This document shows positions 25,162 through 36,756 of a stretch of 64,000 nucleotides of DNA, piece by piece. A program made the translations under genes and the position numbers. The notes below the pieces were generated by a model. It saw only the letters and a list, made by a program, of their open reading frames with translations. It was not told the origin of the DNA and did no database searches. The stretch spans positions 1 through 64,000 of the forward strand of contig NZ_NIWT01000010.1 in the NCBI RefSeq assembly GCF_002236115.1, given 5' to 3'. Source of the DNA: Pseudomonas jessenii (GTDB lineage: Bacteria; Pseudomonadota; Gammaproteobacteria; Pseudomonadales; Pseudomonadaceae). Positions within the stretch are counted from its first letter, which is position 1, and each line of letters starts with the position of its first letter.

Positions 25162-25962
25162 ATGCCAGCCATCACCCTGACCACCCTGCAAGGTCTGAAG
25201 CAAAAAGGTGAAAAAATCACCATGCTGACCTGCTACGACGCGACCTTCGCCCACGCCTGCAATCAGGCCGGCGTCGAAGTGCTGTTGGTGGGCGACTCCC
25301 TCGGCATGGTTCTGCAGGGCCACGACAGCACCTTGCCTGTCACCACCTCGGAAATGGCTTACCACGTGGCCGCCGTCAAACGCGGTAACAGCGATGCCCT
25401 GATCCTCGCCGACCTGCCTTTCATGGCCTACGCCACCACCGAGCAAGCCATGACCAACAGCGCCCTGTTGATGCAGGCCGGCGCGCACATGGTCAAGGTC
25501 GAAGGAGCGTTGTGGCTGGCCGACTCGATCCGCCTGCTGGCCGAGCGCGGCATCCCTGTCTGCGCGCACATGGGCCTGACGCCACAGTCGGTGAACATCC
25601 TTGGCGGCTACAAGGTCCAGGGTCGCAATGAAAACCAGGCGCGGCAGATGCGCGCCGACGCGATCGCCCTGGAACAGGCTGGCGCGGCAATGCTGCTGCT
25701 CGAGTGCGTCCCGAGCGAACTGGCGGAAGAAATCACCCAGGCGGTGAAGATTCCGGTGATCGGTATTGGCGCCGGCAATCGCACCGACGGCCAGGTGCTG
25801 GTTCTGCACGACATGCTGGGCCTGTCCATTACCGGTCGCGTGCCGAAATTCGTGAAAAACTTCATGACTGGCCAGACCAGCATTGACGCTGCATTGAATG
25901 CCTACGTGACTGAAGTCAAAGCGGCAACTTTCCCTGGGATCGAACACGGATTCTCTGCATGA
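25162..25962 (+). CDS. panB: 3-methyl-2-oxobutanoate hydroxymethyltransferase
   Basis: This 266-residue TIM-barrel enzyme transfers a hydroxymethyl group from methylene-tetrahydrofolate to 2-oxoisovalerate, giving ketopantoate, the first step of pantothenate synthesis. Family landmarks are the opening MLTCYDATFA, the metal-site segment LLVGDSLGMVLQGHD, the ACHMGLTPQ-like AHMGLTPQSV and the catalytic region LLLECVP. GAGGAA precedes the ATG. Its stop overlaps the panC start (ATGA). Confidence 0.96.
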   Translation: MPAITLTTLQGLKQKGEKITMLTCYDATFAHACNQAGVEVLLVGDSLGMVLQGHDSTLPVTTSEMAYHVAAVKRGNSDALILADLPFMAYATTEQAMTNSALLMQAGAHMVKVEGALWLADSIRLLAERGIPVCAHMGLTPQSVNILGGYKVQGRNENQARQMRADAIALEQAGAAMLLLECVPSELAEEITQAVKIPVIGIGAGNRTDGQVLVLHDMLGLSITGRVPKFVKNFMTGQTSIDAALNAYVTEVKAATFPGIEHGFSA

Positions 25963-26819
25963 ACACCGTAAAAACCGTACGCGAACTGCGGGCCGCCGTG
26001 GCCCGAGCCCGTGGCGAAGGCAAACGCATCGCCTTTGTGCCAACCATGGGCAACCTGCACAGCGGCCACGTGGCACTGGTGACCAAAGCCTCCCAACGGG
26101 CGGACTTCGTGGTTGCGAGCGTTTTCGTCAACCCGCTGCAATTCGGTGCTGGCGAAGACCTCGACAAGTACCCGCGCACCCTCGTCGCCGACCAGGAAAA
26201 ACTGCTCCAGGCCGGTTGCCATTTGCTGTTTGCCCCCACCGTTGAAGAAATGTATCCCGACGGCATGGCCGGCCAGACCCGCGTCAGTGTCCCGCAATTG
26301 TCCGAAGGTCTGTGCGGCGCCAGCCGTCCGGGGCATTTCGAAGGCGTGGCGACGGTGGTCAGCAAGCTGTTCAACATGGTCCAGCCGGACCTGGCGATTT
26401 TCGGCGAGAAAGACTTTCAGCAACTGGCGGTGATTCGCGCGCTGGTTCATGACCTGAACATGCCGATCCAGATCATCGGTGAGCCGACTGTTCGCGCAAC
26501 CGATGGCCTGGCGCTGTCGTCGCGCAACGGTTTCCTCAGCGAAGAGCAACGCGCTGTGGCACCGGTGGTTTATCGCACGCTGAATGCGATCGGCGAAGCG
26601 ATCAAGCAGGGCGAACGCGACTACCCGGCGCTGATCGGCACCCAGATCAAACAGCTTGAAGCAGCCGGCCTGCGTCCTGACTATCTGGAAATCCGCCATG
26701 CACTGACCTTGCGCCCGGCGACGGCGCAGGATCGTGACCTGGTGATTCTGGTGGCGGCGTTCCTCGGTACGACGCGGTTGATCGACAACCTGCACCTGAA
26801 CCTCGACGCGCCAATCTAA
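25959..26819 (+). CDS. panC: Pantothenate synthetase
   Basis: This 286-residue enzyme joins pantoate and beta-alanine using ATP. It is a nucleotidyltransferase-fold enzyme with the HIGH-like motif TMGNLHSGH near residue 28, FVNPLQF, the FGEKDFQQ loop and the KMSKS-like ALSSRNGFLS near 185. ATGA overlap with panB makes the two co-translated. panD, which supplies the beta-alanine, lies 234 bases downstream beyond a REP pair. Confidence 0.96.
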   Translation: MNTVKTVRELRAAVARARGEGKRIAFVPTMGNLHSGHVALVTKASQRADFVVASVFVNPLQFGAGEDLDKYPRTLVADQEKLLQAGCHLLFAPTVEEMYPDGMAGQTRVSVPQLSEGLCGASRPGHFEGVATVVSKLFNMVQPDLAIFGEKDFQQLAVIRALVHDLNMPIQIIGEPTVRATDGLALSSRNGFLSEEQRAVAPVVYRTLNAIGEAIKQGERDYPALIGTQIKQLEAAGLRPDYLEIRHALTLRPATAQDRDLVILVAAFLGTTRLIDNLHLNLDAPI

Positions 26820-26846
26820 ACACTCTCGAATTCTGTGGAGTGAGTC

Positions 26847-26959
26847 TGTGGCGAGGGGGCTTGCCCCCGTTGGGCTGCGAAGCGGCCCCAAACTTTCGAG
26901 CGTTTCCGAAATTTTGCCAGTGCTACGCACTGGAACGGGGGCAAGCCCCCTCGCCACAA
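26847..26959. repeat. Composite REP pair (GTGGCGAGGGGGCTTGCCCC type)
   Basis: GTGGCGAGGGGGCTTGCCCC and its reverse complement flank a structured core of about 75 bases (including a perfect CCAGTGC-TAC-GCACTGG hairpin) between panC and panD. A near-identical element lies at 32517-32645. This is a second REP family, distinct from the GTGGGAGCGAGC type. Confidence 0.9.
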
Positions 26960-27053
26960 AAGTACACTTCAAACCCTTCGCTTCATTCGTATTGCCGCCC
27001 ACAACCCCTTCGGGCAAACTGCCCGCCGTTCGATTCCGACCTGGGAAATACTC

Positions 27054-27434
27054 ATGCACGCCATCATGCTCAAAGCCAAGCTGCATCGCGCCGAAGTCAC
27101 CCACGCTGTACTCGATTACGAAGGCTCCTGCGCCATCGACGGTGAATGGCTGGACCTGTCCGGCATTCGTGAGTACGAGCAGATCCAGATCTACAACGTC
27201 GACAACGGCGAGCGCTTCACCACCTACGCCATCCGTGGCGAAGAAGGTTCGCGCATGATCTCGGTCAACGGCGCCGCTGCCCACAAGGCCAAGGTCGGTG
27301 ATCGCGTGATCATCTGCGCTTACGCTCATTACAGCGAAGCCGAACTGCTCAACTTCAAGCCACGCATGCTCTACATGGCACCGGGCAATGAACTGAGCCA
27401 CACCAGCAATGCCATTCCGGTCCAGGTTGCCTGA
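27054..27434 (+). CDS. panD: Aspartate 1-decarboxylase proenzyme
   Basis: This 126-residue pyruvoyl enzyme makes beta-alanine from aspartate for pantothenate. The self-cleavage site Gly24-Ser25 is present in YEGSCAID. Ser25 becomes the pyruvoyl group of the alpha chain, leaving a 24-residue beta chain. Conserved NGAAAHKAKVGDRVI is intact. The length is the family norm. Confidence 0.96.
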   Translation: MHAIMLKAKLHRAEVTHAVLDYEGSCAIDGEWLDLSGIREYEQIQIYNVDNGERFTTYAIRGEEGSRMISVNGAAAHKAKVGDRVIICAYAHYSEAELLNFKPRMLYMAPGNELSHTSNAIPVQVA

Positions 27435-27658
27435 TACGAGTCTTGTCTCTTCCGTTTGTCGGGCCGTTCCTAACTTCGATGTTAAAAAAGTACCGGAAAC
27501 AGGTCAGACAAAGTCAAGACAGATCATTGCGCGGGGTTTACTGTATTCGCCCTGCGCCATGAAATCGTGTCGACGCAGTTGACCGGAACGCCCACCCACA
27601 GCGCTCCGGGATTTTTAGTGTTCAAAAGGCCGTTCAAGTAATAAGGAAACCCGCAGCG

Positions 27659-29323
27659 ATGGCGTATTACCGCACTCCTCACGACGTTACCGCTCTGCCC
27701 GCCTGGCAAGCGTTGAATGACCACCGCCAAGCCATGCAGGATTTCAGCATGCGCGAAGCCTTCAATGCCGATCCGCAGCGTTTTACTCAATTCACCCTCA
27801 GCAGCTGCGGCCTGTTTCTCGACTATTCGAAAAACCTGATCAACGCCGAGACCCGCAATCTGCTGGTGGGCCTGGCCAACGAAGTCGACCTCAAGGGCGC
27901 GATCAAGTCGCTGTTCGATGGCGAAATCGTCAACTCTTCCGAAGGTCGCCCGGCCCTGCACACGGCCCTGCGCCGCCCGGTCGGCGACAAGCTGTCGGTT
28001 AATGGCGTCAACGTGATGCCCGAAGTGCACAAGGTGCTGAACCAGATCACCGACCTCGTCGGCCGTATCCACGACGGTCTGTGGCGCGGTTACACCGAGA
28101 AGCCGATCACTGACGTGGTGAACATCGGCATCGGCGGCTCCTTCCTCGGCCCTGAGCTGGTGTCCGAAGCCTTGTTGTCCTACGCCCAGAAAGGCGTGCG
28201 TTGCCATTACCTGGCGAACATCGACGGCAGCGAGTTCCACGAACTGACCATGAAGCTGCGCGCCGAGACCACGCTGTTCATCGTCTCGTCGAAATCCTTC
28301 AACACCCTTGAAACCCTGAAGAACGCCCAGGCTGCCCGTGCGTGGTATCTGGCCCAGGGTGGTTCGGAAGCCGAGCTGTATCGCCACTTCATCGCGGTAT
28401 CGAGCAACAACGCCGCCGCGGTAGCGTTCGGCATCCGCGAAGAGAACATCTTCCCGATGTGGGACTGGGTCGGCGGGCGCTACTCGCTGTGGTCGGCCAT
28501 TGGTCTACCGATTGCCCTGGCCATCGGCATGTCCAACTTCAAGGAATTGCTGTCCGGTGCCTACACCATGGACCAGCACTTCCTGACCGCGCCCTTCGAA
28601 CAGAACATGCCGGTGCTGCTGGCCTTGCTCGGCGTGTGGTACGGCAACTTCTGGGGCGCGCAAAGCCACGCGATCCTGCCGTACGATCACTACCTGCGTA
28701 ACATCACCAAGCACCTGCAACAGCTGGACATGGAATCCAACGGCAAGAGCGTGCGCCAGGACGGCAAGCCAGTGTCCACAGACACCGGGCCGGTAATCTG
28801 GGGTGGCGTCGGCTGCAACGGTCAGCACGCCTACCACCAGTTGCTGCACCAGGGCACCCAATTGATCCCGGCCGACTTCATCGTGCCGATCGTCAGCTTC
28901 AACCCAGTGTCCGACCACCACCAGTGGCTGTACGCCAACTGCCTGTCCCAGAGCCAGGCGCTGATGCTCGGCAAGACCCTTGCCGAGGCCGAAACCGAGC
29001 TGCGCGACAAAGGCATGAGTGACGCCGAAGTGCAGAAACTCGCGCCGCACAAGGTGATCCCGGGCAATCGTCCGAGCAACACCCTGGTGGTCGAGCGCAT
29101 CAGCCCGCGTCGCCTCGGCGCTCTGGTGGCGATGTACGAACACAAAGTCTTCGTGCAAAGCGTGATCTGGGGCATCAACGCCTTCGACCAGTGGGGCGTG
29201 GAACTGGGCAAGGAGCTGGGCAAAGGCGTCTACAACCGCCTGGTCGGCAGCGAAGAAACCCCGGCCGAGGACGCCTCGACCCAAGGGCTGATCAATTACT
29301 TCCGTGGTCGTCACCGCGGGTGA
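27659..29323 (+). CDS. pgi: Glucose-6-phosphate isomerase
   Basis: This 554-residue enzyme interconverts glucose-6-phosphate and fructose-6-phosphate. In Pseudomonas, which lacks phosphofructokinase, it mainly serves gluconeogenesis and recycling to the Entner-Doudoroff pathway. Signatures are NIGIGGSFLGPELV, the SKSFNTLET phosphate loop, the first PGI signature near WDWVGGRYSLWSAIGL, and the C-terminal GINAFDQWGVELGKELGK. The upstream 224 bases hold no other gene. Confidence 0.97.
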   Translation: MAYYRTPHDVTALPAWQALNDHRQAMQDFSMREAFNADPQRFTQFTLSSCGLFLDYSKNLINAETRNLLVGLANEVDLKGAIKSLFDGEIVNSSEGRPALHTALRRPVGDKLSVNGVNVMPEVHKVLNQITDLVGRIHDGLWRGYTEKPITDVVNIGIGGSFLGPELVSEALLSYAQKGVRCHYLANIDGSEFHELTMKLRAETTLFIVSSKSFNTLETLKNAQAARAWYLAQGGSEAELYRHFIAVSSNNAAAVAFGIREENIFPMWDWVGGRYSLWSAIGLPIALAIGMSNFKELLSGAYTMDQHFLTAPFEQNMPVLLALLGVWYGNFWGAQSHAILPYDHYLRNITKHLQQLDMESNGKSVRQDGKPVSTDTGPVIWGGVGCNGQHAYHQLLHQGTQLIPADFIVPIVSFNPVSDHHQWLYANCLSQSQALMLGKTLAEAETELRDKGMSDAEVQKLAPHKVIPGNRPSNTLVVERISPRRLGALVAMYEHKVFVQSVIWGINAFDQWGVELGKELGKGVYNRLVGSEETPAEDASTQGLINYFRGRHRG

Positions 29324-29383
29324 TTTGATAGCACAACCCACGGGCTTTGGATCAACCCGAATCCTGTGGGCAAAAACAATTCC

Positions 29384-29475
29384 CTGTGGGAGCGAGCTTG
29401 CTCGCGATGACGGACTGTCAGTCGACAACCATGTTGACCGCCATGCCCTCATCGCGAGCAAGCTCGCTCCCACAG
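29384..29475. repeat. Paired inverted REP element (GTGGGAGCGAGC type)
   Basis: CTGTGGGAGCGAGCTTGCTC and its exact reverse complement flank about 45 bases between pgi and acs. Confidence 0.9.
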
Positions 29476-29554
29476 TTGTTTTGTATCTGACTTGAACCCA
29501 TTGACCTCTCGGCGCATCTTTATCCTTGTCGCAAAACAAGCATAAGGAACCGTC

Positions 29555-31492
<1,938 letters not shown>

Positions 31493-31504
31493 CGTTCTGG
31501 CCTT

Positions 31505-31605
31505 TGTAGGAGCGAGCTCGCTCGCGATGAACTCAAGCGCGCCGCGTACATTCAGGAGAAACGCGTTACCGTTGAAGTCCATCGCGAGCAGGCTCGCTCC
31601 TACAG
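31505..31605. repeat. Paired inverted REP element (GTAGGAGCGAGC type)
   Basis: TTGTAGGAGCGAGCTCGCTC and a reverse-complement unit (GCGAGCAGGCTCGCTCCTAC) flank about 55 bases. The element ends only 18 bases before the start codon of the next gene, which is unusually close. Confidence 0.9.
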
Positions 31606-31622
31606 AAAATTACAGAGTGGCC

Positions 31623-32495
31623 ATGGAATTCATCCGCACCCGCATCGAAACCCAGATCATGAGCCTGACCGGTTTGTCTTTGGGCAAACTCGACCTGGAA
31701 AACCCCAAGGGCGACCCCGGGCTGTTCGGGCCAGACTCGGTGAGCTGGCAAGTCCATGGCGATTTCAGCAGCATGCTGATCGGTGGCATCAGTGCCCTGA
31801 TGCTGCAGGCCCTGCACCCGCTGGCATTGGCCGGGGTCTGGGACCATTCGAACTTTCGTGAAGACATGCTCGGCCGCCTGCGCCGCACCGGGCAGTTCAT
31901 CTCCGGCACCACCTTCGGCTCTCGACAGGATGCCGACTGGCTGATCGAAAAAGTCCGCACCATCCATTTGCAGATCACCGGTACAGCGCCGGACGGACGT
32001 GCCTACGCCGCCAGCGATCCCGAACTGCTGACGTGGGTGCATGTGGCGGAAGTCAGCAACTTCCTCGCCGCGCATTTGCGCTATCGCAACCCGCACCTGT
32101 CCCCGGTCGATCAGGATCGCTACTACGCTGAAATCGCCTTGGTTGCCGAGCGGCTCGGAGCCAGGGATGTACCCCGTACGCGGCAGGAAATTGCCGACTA
32201 TCTTGAGCGTATCCGCCCTCAGTTGCTGTGCGACGAACGCAGTCGAGAAGTCCTGCGCCTGTTGCTGAGCGCCCCCTCCCCCAGTCGCTTGGCCAAACCT
32301 TTCGGCGGTCTGATGATGCAGGCCGGGATCGACCTGCTGCCGGACTGGGCCAGCGACATGCTCGGCGTCAGCCAGAACCCGCTGCAACGCAAGCTGATCC
32401 GCGCCAGCGTCAATCGCAGTGCGCCGATGCTGCGCTGGGCGGTGCGTAACGGTTCGGTGCAGCGGGCTAAACGGCGGATGGGGTTATTGACCTAA
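31623..32495 (+). CDS. Oxygenase MpaB family (DUF2236) protein
   Basis: This 290-residue protein is of the DUF2236 type, a mainly helical family related to rubber oxygenase Lcp and fungal MpaB, some members of which bind heme. Visible family features are LMLQALHPLALAGVWDHS, TTFGSRQDADWLIEKVR and TWVHVAEVSNFL, with histidines that could ligate heme. No signal peptide is present. The start at 31623 has GAGTGG upstream; an earlier in-frame ATG lies inside the REP pair. The substrate is unknown. Confidence 0.8.
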   Translation: MEFIRTRIETQIMSLTGLSLGKLDLENPKGDPGLFGPDSVSWQVHGDFSSMLIGGISALMLQALHPLALAGVWDHSNFREDMLGRLRRTGQFISGTTFGSRQDADWLIEKVRTIHLQITGTAPDGRAYAASDPELLTWVHVAEVSNFLAAHLRYRNPHLSPVDQDRYYAEIALVAERLGARDVPRTRQEIADYLERIRPQLLCDERSREVLRLLLSAPSPSRLAKPFGGLMMQAGIDLLPDWASDMLGVSQNPLQRKLIRASVNRSAPMLRWAVRNGSVQRAKRRMGLLT

Positions 32496-32516
32496 CAGGT
32501 ATTGCTGCGATTTTTT

Positions 32517-32645
32517 CTGTGGCGAGGGGGCTTGTCGGATCGCCGCACCGCCCCGTTGGGCTGCGAAGCGGCCCCAAGCTCTCGAGCATTTCCGAAATTT
32601 TGCCAGTGCTACGCACTGGAACGGGGGCAAGCCCCCTCGCCACAG
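32517..32645. repeat. Composite REP pair (GTGGCGAGGGGGCTTG type) with a left-arm insertion
   Basis: This is the same element as at 26847-26959, nearly identical through the core and right arm. The left arm has about 17 extra bases (TCGGATCGCCGCACCGC) between CTTG and CCCCGTTGGG. It lies between the MpaB-type gene and the methyltransferase gene. Confidence 0.9.
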
Positions 32646-32688
32646 TGTTAAACTCCCGCGCCCAATTCTCTCCTGCAAGGCGCCCAGC

Positions 32689-33705
32689 ATGTCTTCCTTG
32701 AATCAGGCGCTGCGCGCCGCCCTCGATCAACGCCAGGACCTGCTCGCCGAACTGCACCTGCAAGGCACCGATTGCTATCGCCTCTTCCACGGTAGCCAGG
32801 AAGGCGCCGCTGGCCTGACCATCGACCGCTACGGCCCGCAGCTGCTGGTGCAAAGTTTCCACCAGGCGCTGGAGCGCGAGACGCTGCTGCAACTGCACGA
32901 AGCGATCAATCAACACCTGGGTTTTGAAACCCTGCTGGTCTACAACGACCGCTCCCGTGGCAACTCGCGCATCGATCGCGATGACATCGTCTACCGCGCC
33001 GACGAAGCCGCCCTGCAAGACCTGGTCGGCCACGAATGGGGCCTGAACTATCGGGTGCGCGGTCGCCACGCCGGACAGGACCCGCTGCTGTTCCTCGACC
33101 TGCGCAACACCCGCGGCTGGGTCAAGGAGCACAGCAAGAACAAAAGCGTGCTGAACCTGTTTGCCTACACCTGTGGTGTCGGCCTCAGTGCCGCCGCCGG
33201 TGGCGCACGCGAGGTGTGCAACCTGGACTTCGCCGAAGGCAACCTGGCGGTCGGTCGGGAGAACGGGCAGCTCAACCCGCAGTTGCCGACCATGGAATTT
33301 ATCCAGTCCGACTACTTCCCGGCCATTCGCCAACTGGCCGGCCTGCCGATCAGCCAGCGCCGCGGGCAAAAGCTGCCGAGCTATCAGCGCCTGGAACAGC
33401 GCCAGTACGATCTGGTGCTGCTGGACCCTCCAGCCTGGGCCAAGAGTGCATTCGGCACCGTCGACCTGTTGCGCGACTACCAGAGCCTGCTCAAACCGGC
33501 CTTGCTGACCACCGCCGACAACGGCGTGCTGATCTGCTGCAACAACCTGGCGAAAGTCAGCATGGACGACTGGCGTGAACAGGTTTTGCGTTGTGCAGAG
33601 AAGGCCGGGCGGCCGGTGCGTGAATGGACCGTGATGAAACCGGGCGCCGATTTTCCGTCAATGGATCAACAGCCACCGCTGAAAACCCTGATCCTGCAGC
33701 TCTGA
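32689..33705 (+). CDS. Class I SAM-dependent rRNA methyltransferase, RlmI/RlmK-like
   Basis: This 338-residue protein has an N-terminal region rich in Gln/Leu. A RlmI-like fold follows (GLTIDRYGPQLLVQ resembles the conserved GLxVDRYxxxLVVQ), then a Rossmann methyltransferase domain: SAM-binding LNLFAYTCGVGLSAAAGGA (motif I) and DLVLLDPPAWAKS (motif IV, DPPxxxxS). The target nucleotide, probably in 23S rRNA, cannot be decided by eye. The REP composite separates it from the previous gene. Confidence 0.85.
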   Translation: MSSLNQALRAALDQRQDLLAELHLQGTDCYRLFHGSQEGAAGLTIDRYGPQLLVQSFHQALERETLLQLHEAINQHLGFETLLVYNDRSRGNSRIDRDDIVYRADEAALQDLVGHEWGLNYRVRGRHAGQDPLLFLDLRNTRGWVKEHSKNKSVLNLFAYTCGVGLSAAAGGAREVCNLDFAEGNLAVGRENGQLNPQLPTMEFIQSDYFPAIRQLAGLPISQRRGQKLPSYQRLEQRQYDLVLLDPPAWAKSAFGTVDLLRDYQSLLKPALLTTADNGVLICCNNLAKVSMDDWREQVLRCAEKAGRPVREWTVMKPGADFPSMDQQPPLKTLILQL

Positions 33706-33765
33706 CCGTCGTCGGAGAAATCTGAAAATTCATGAACAGGCCAATCACTTCGGAACCGGAAACGC

Positions 33766-36756
33766 ATGCCATACTCCAAGGCACTCCGATTCAAACAGAT
33801 GAAGCCGCACATGCACAAAGGATTGATTCGCGCCATCGGCGCCTTGTTGACTGCTCTGGCCCTCTACAGCTTGCTGGGTTTTCTGATTTTACCGGGTGTC
33901 GCGTTGCGCGTTGCCAACCAGCAACTGGCCAACTACGCCACCACACCCGCCACCATCCAGCGGATCGAATTCAATCCGTTCAGCCTTGAACTGACCCTTT
34001 GGGGCTTGAACATCGGCGAACCCGGCAAGGAGCAGGTCGGTTTCGAGCGCCTGTACGCCAATCTGCAATTCGACAGCCTGTGGACCAAGGCGGTGCACCT
34101 GTCTGATGTCGAACTGACCAAGCCCAAGACCGAAATCCTGTTCAGCAAGGACGGCAAACTCAATCTGCTCGGGCTGTTCAAACTGCCAGAGAGCGAACCC
34201 ACGCCGGCCGACCCGGATGCCAAGCCGTTTCCACTGCGCATCGAGCGGATCAAACTGGCGGGCGGTGCCGTGCATTTTGAAGATGCCCGGCCCAGCGAGC
34301 CCATCGAGTTTCTCTACGACACACTCGATTTCGAACTGAAGAACCTCAGTACCCTGCCCGATGACAGCGCAGACATGACCCTGGTGGCCATCGGCCCCAA
34401 TGGCGGACAGATCGACTGGACCGGCAACTTCAGCCTGATTCCGATCGCCTCCGAAGGTAAGCTGAAAATCACTGACGGCAAGATGAAAGCCTTTTGGCCC
34501 TATGTGCGCGATGCCGTGCCACTGGATCTCGAAAACGGCGTCATGAGCATCAGCACCGACTACAAACTCAACCTGGCCAAGGAAACCGAGCTGCTACTGA
34601 GCAATGTAGCGGTCAGCATCGCCCCCTTCGCGATCAAGGCTCCGGATGGCCGGCCGCTGGTAAAGCTCGAGCGCCTGGACGTCAGCGAAACCACCGTGGA
34701 CCTGGCCAAGCAGCAAGTGGCGGTGGGCAAGATCCGCAGCCACAAACTGGAAACTTGGGCCGCGCTGGAATCGGACGGCCAACTCGACTGGCAGAAACTG
34801 TTCGCCAGCCAGCCGGCCAAACCCGCTGCCAAAGCCAAGGCGGATGCCGAACCGACCGGCACTCCGGCGGCGGCAGACTCACCGAAACCTGAACCGGCCG
34901 CACCAGACAAACCCTGGCAAGTGCTGCTCAAGGATGTGCAACTGCGCGACTACAAGGTGCATCTGGCTGACCGCAAGGCACAACCCGCCGTCGCCCTGGA
35001 ACTGAGTCCGCTGAACCTCGACCTGCAAAATTTCGACAGCCTCAACGGTTCCCCCTTTACCCTCAAGCTCGATACCGGTGTAGGCAAGCAAGGCAAGATC
35101 ATGGCCGACGGCGAGGTCAACCTGGCCCCGGTCAGCGCCAGGCTGAAGGTACAGACCAAGGACATCGACCTGCGGGTTGCCCAGTCCTACATCACGCCGT
35201 TCATTCGCCTGGAACTGCGCAGCGGCATGCTCGGCAGCGATCTGGCGGTCGACCTGAAAAGCACCGAGCCCTTGGCCTTCGGCGTCACCGGCCGTGCCCA
35301 GGTCGATCAGTTGCATACCCTGGACACCTTGAAAACCCGCGACTTCCTCAAGTGGCAGCAGGTCGTGGTCGAAGGCCTGAACTATCAGCATGGGGACAGC
35401 CTGTCGATCGACAAGATCAACCTGTTCCAGCCCTATGCGCGTTTCATGATCAACGATGATCGCACCACCAACATCGATGACCTGCTGATTCCACAGCCAG
35501 CGGATTCCGGGGCAAAACCGGCGGCGAACAAACCGGCCAGCAACGAAAAACCGTTGGGCATCCACATCGGCGGCATTTTCATCAATGACGGTTCGGCCAA
35601 CTTCGCCGACTTCAGCCTGACCCCGAACTTCGCCACCGCCATCCAGCAACTCAACGGGCAGATCGGCACCATCGACAGCCGCCGGCCGAAACCGGCCAGT
35701 GTCGACGTCAAGGGCAAGGTCGATCGCTACGCACCGGTGACCATCAAGGGTTCGGTCAATCCGTTCGACCCGATGGCCAGCCTCGACATCGCCACCAGCT
35801 TCAAACGCGTGGAACTGACCACGCTGACGCCCTACTCCGGCAAGTTCGCCGGCTACCGTATCCGCAAGGGCCGGCTCAATCTCGACCTGCACTACCAGAT
35901 CACCAAGGGTCAGCTCAAAGCTGAAAACAAAGTGGTGGTCGAACAACTGCAACTGGGTGAAAAAGTCGACAGCCCGGATGCCGTGAGCCTGCCACTGAAA
36001 CTGGCCATTGCCTTGCTCAAGGACGTCGACGGCAAGATCTCCATCGAACTGCCGGTCACTGGCGACCTGAACAACCCTCAGTTCAGCGTCATGCCGATTA
36101 TCTGGCAGACCCTGCGCAACCTGATCGTCAAGGCCGCGGCAGCACCGTTCAAACTCATTGGCGGCTTGGTCAACGGTGGTGGTTCGGAAGACCTGGGCAG
36201 CGTTTCATTCGCAGCCGGTTCCAGCGAATTGAGCAAGGACGCCGAAGGCGCCCTCGACAAACTGTCCAAGGCGCTCAAGGAACGCCCGGCCCTGCGCCTG
36301 GAAATCGAAGGCACCGCCGCCCAGAGCAGCGATGGCCCGCTGATCGCCGAACAACGCCTGGAGCGTGAATACCAGTACAACTACTACAAAATGCTCCAGC
36401 GCCGCGGTGACAAGGTCCCGGCCCAGGCTTCGTTGCTGGAAGTGCCGGACGGAGAAAAGGGCCCGCTGCTCGAAGGTATCTACCGCACCCGCCTGAAAAC
36501 CCAGCCCCCTGCCGAATGGAAGGACCTGGGCAAGGAAGAACGCACCGCGAAAATGCGTGCCGAGGTGATCAAGTTCTGGAGTGCCAGCGACGTACTGTTG
36601 CGTCAACTGGGCCAGGAACGCGCCAGCAGCATCAAAGATTATCTGGTCGACAAGGCCCAGTTGGAAGATGACCGGGTGTACTTCATCGATGCCAATCTGG
36701 GCGAGGCGCAAAGTGACGGCCGCGTGGTGACGCCGATGCATCTGGATGCCGAGTGA
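33766..36756 (+). CDS. DUF748 domain (AsmA-like) envelope protein
   Basis: This large protein of about 996 residues has one N-terminal membrane helix (ALLTALALYSLLGFLILPGVAL) followed by a long beta-rich periplasmic region with DUF748 repeats, related to AsmA/TamB-type lipid-transfer proteins. An Ala/Pro/Lys-rich linker lies near 350-385 and another near 580. The C-terminal part has an OmpA-like segment (SVSFAAGSSELSKDAEGALDKL). Starts at 33799 or 33811 are possible alternatives. The next gene overlaps its stop. The function is not established. Confidence 0.82.
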   Translation: MPYSKALRFKQMKPHMHKGLIRAIGALLTALALYSLLGFLILPGVALRVANQQLANYATTPATIQRIEFNPFSLELTLWGLNIGEPGKEQVGFERLYANLQFDSLWTKAVHLSDVELTKPKTEILFSKDGKLNLLGLFKLPESEPTPADPDAKPFPLRIERIKLAGGAVHFEDARPSEPIEFLYDTLDFELKNLSTLPDDSADMTLVAIGPNGGQIDWTGNFSLIPIASEGKLKITDGKMKAFWPYVRDAVPLDLENGVMSISTDYKLNLAKETELLLSNVAVSIAPFAIKAPDGRPLVKLERLDVSETTVDLAKQQVAVGKIRSHKLETWAALESDGQLDWQKLFASQPAKPAAKAKADAEPTGTPAAADSPKPEPAAPDKPWQVLLKDVQLRDYKVHLADRKAQPAVALELSPLNLDLQNFDSLNGSPFTLKLDTGVGKQGKIMADGEVNLAPVSARLKVQTKDIDLRVAQSYITPFIRLELRSGMLGSDLAVDLKSTEPLAFGVTGRAQVDQLHTLDTLKTRDFLKWQQVVVEGLNYQHGDSLSIDKINLFQPYARFMINDDRTTNIDDLLIPQPADSGAKPAANKPASNEKPLGIHIGGIFINDGSANFADFSLTPNFATAIQQLNGQIGTIDSRRPKPASVDVKGKVDRYAPVTIKGSVNPFDPMASLDIATSFKRVELTTLTPYSGKFAGYRIRKGRLNLDLHYQITKGQLKAENKVVVEQLQLGEKVDSPDAVSLPLKLAIALLKDVDGKISIELPVTGDLNNPQFSVMPIIWQTLRNLIVKAAAAPFKLIGGLVNGGGSEDLGSVSFAAGSSELSKDAEGALDKLSKALKERPALRLEIEGTAAQSSDGPLIAEQRLEREYQYNYYKMLQRRGDKVPAQASLLEVPDGEKGPLLEGIYRTRLKTQPPAEWKDLGKEERTAKMRAEVIKFWSASDVLLRQLGQERASSIKDYLVDKAQLEDDRVYFIDANLGEAQSDGRVVTPMHLDAE

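Noticed and set aside
25902..27401. Minus-strand frame of 499 codons across panC and panD
   Set aside because: It is antisense to two enzymes with clear catalytic motifs and runs through a REP pair. Its composition is typical of shadows.
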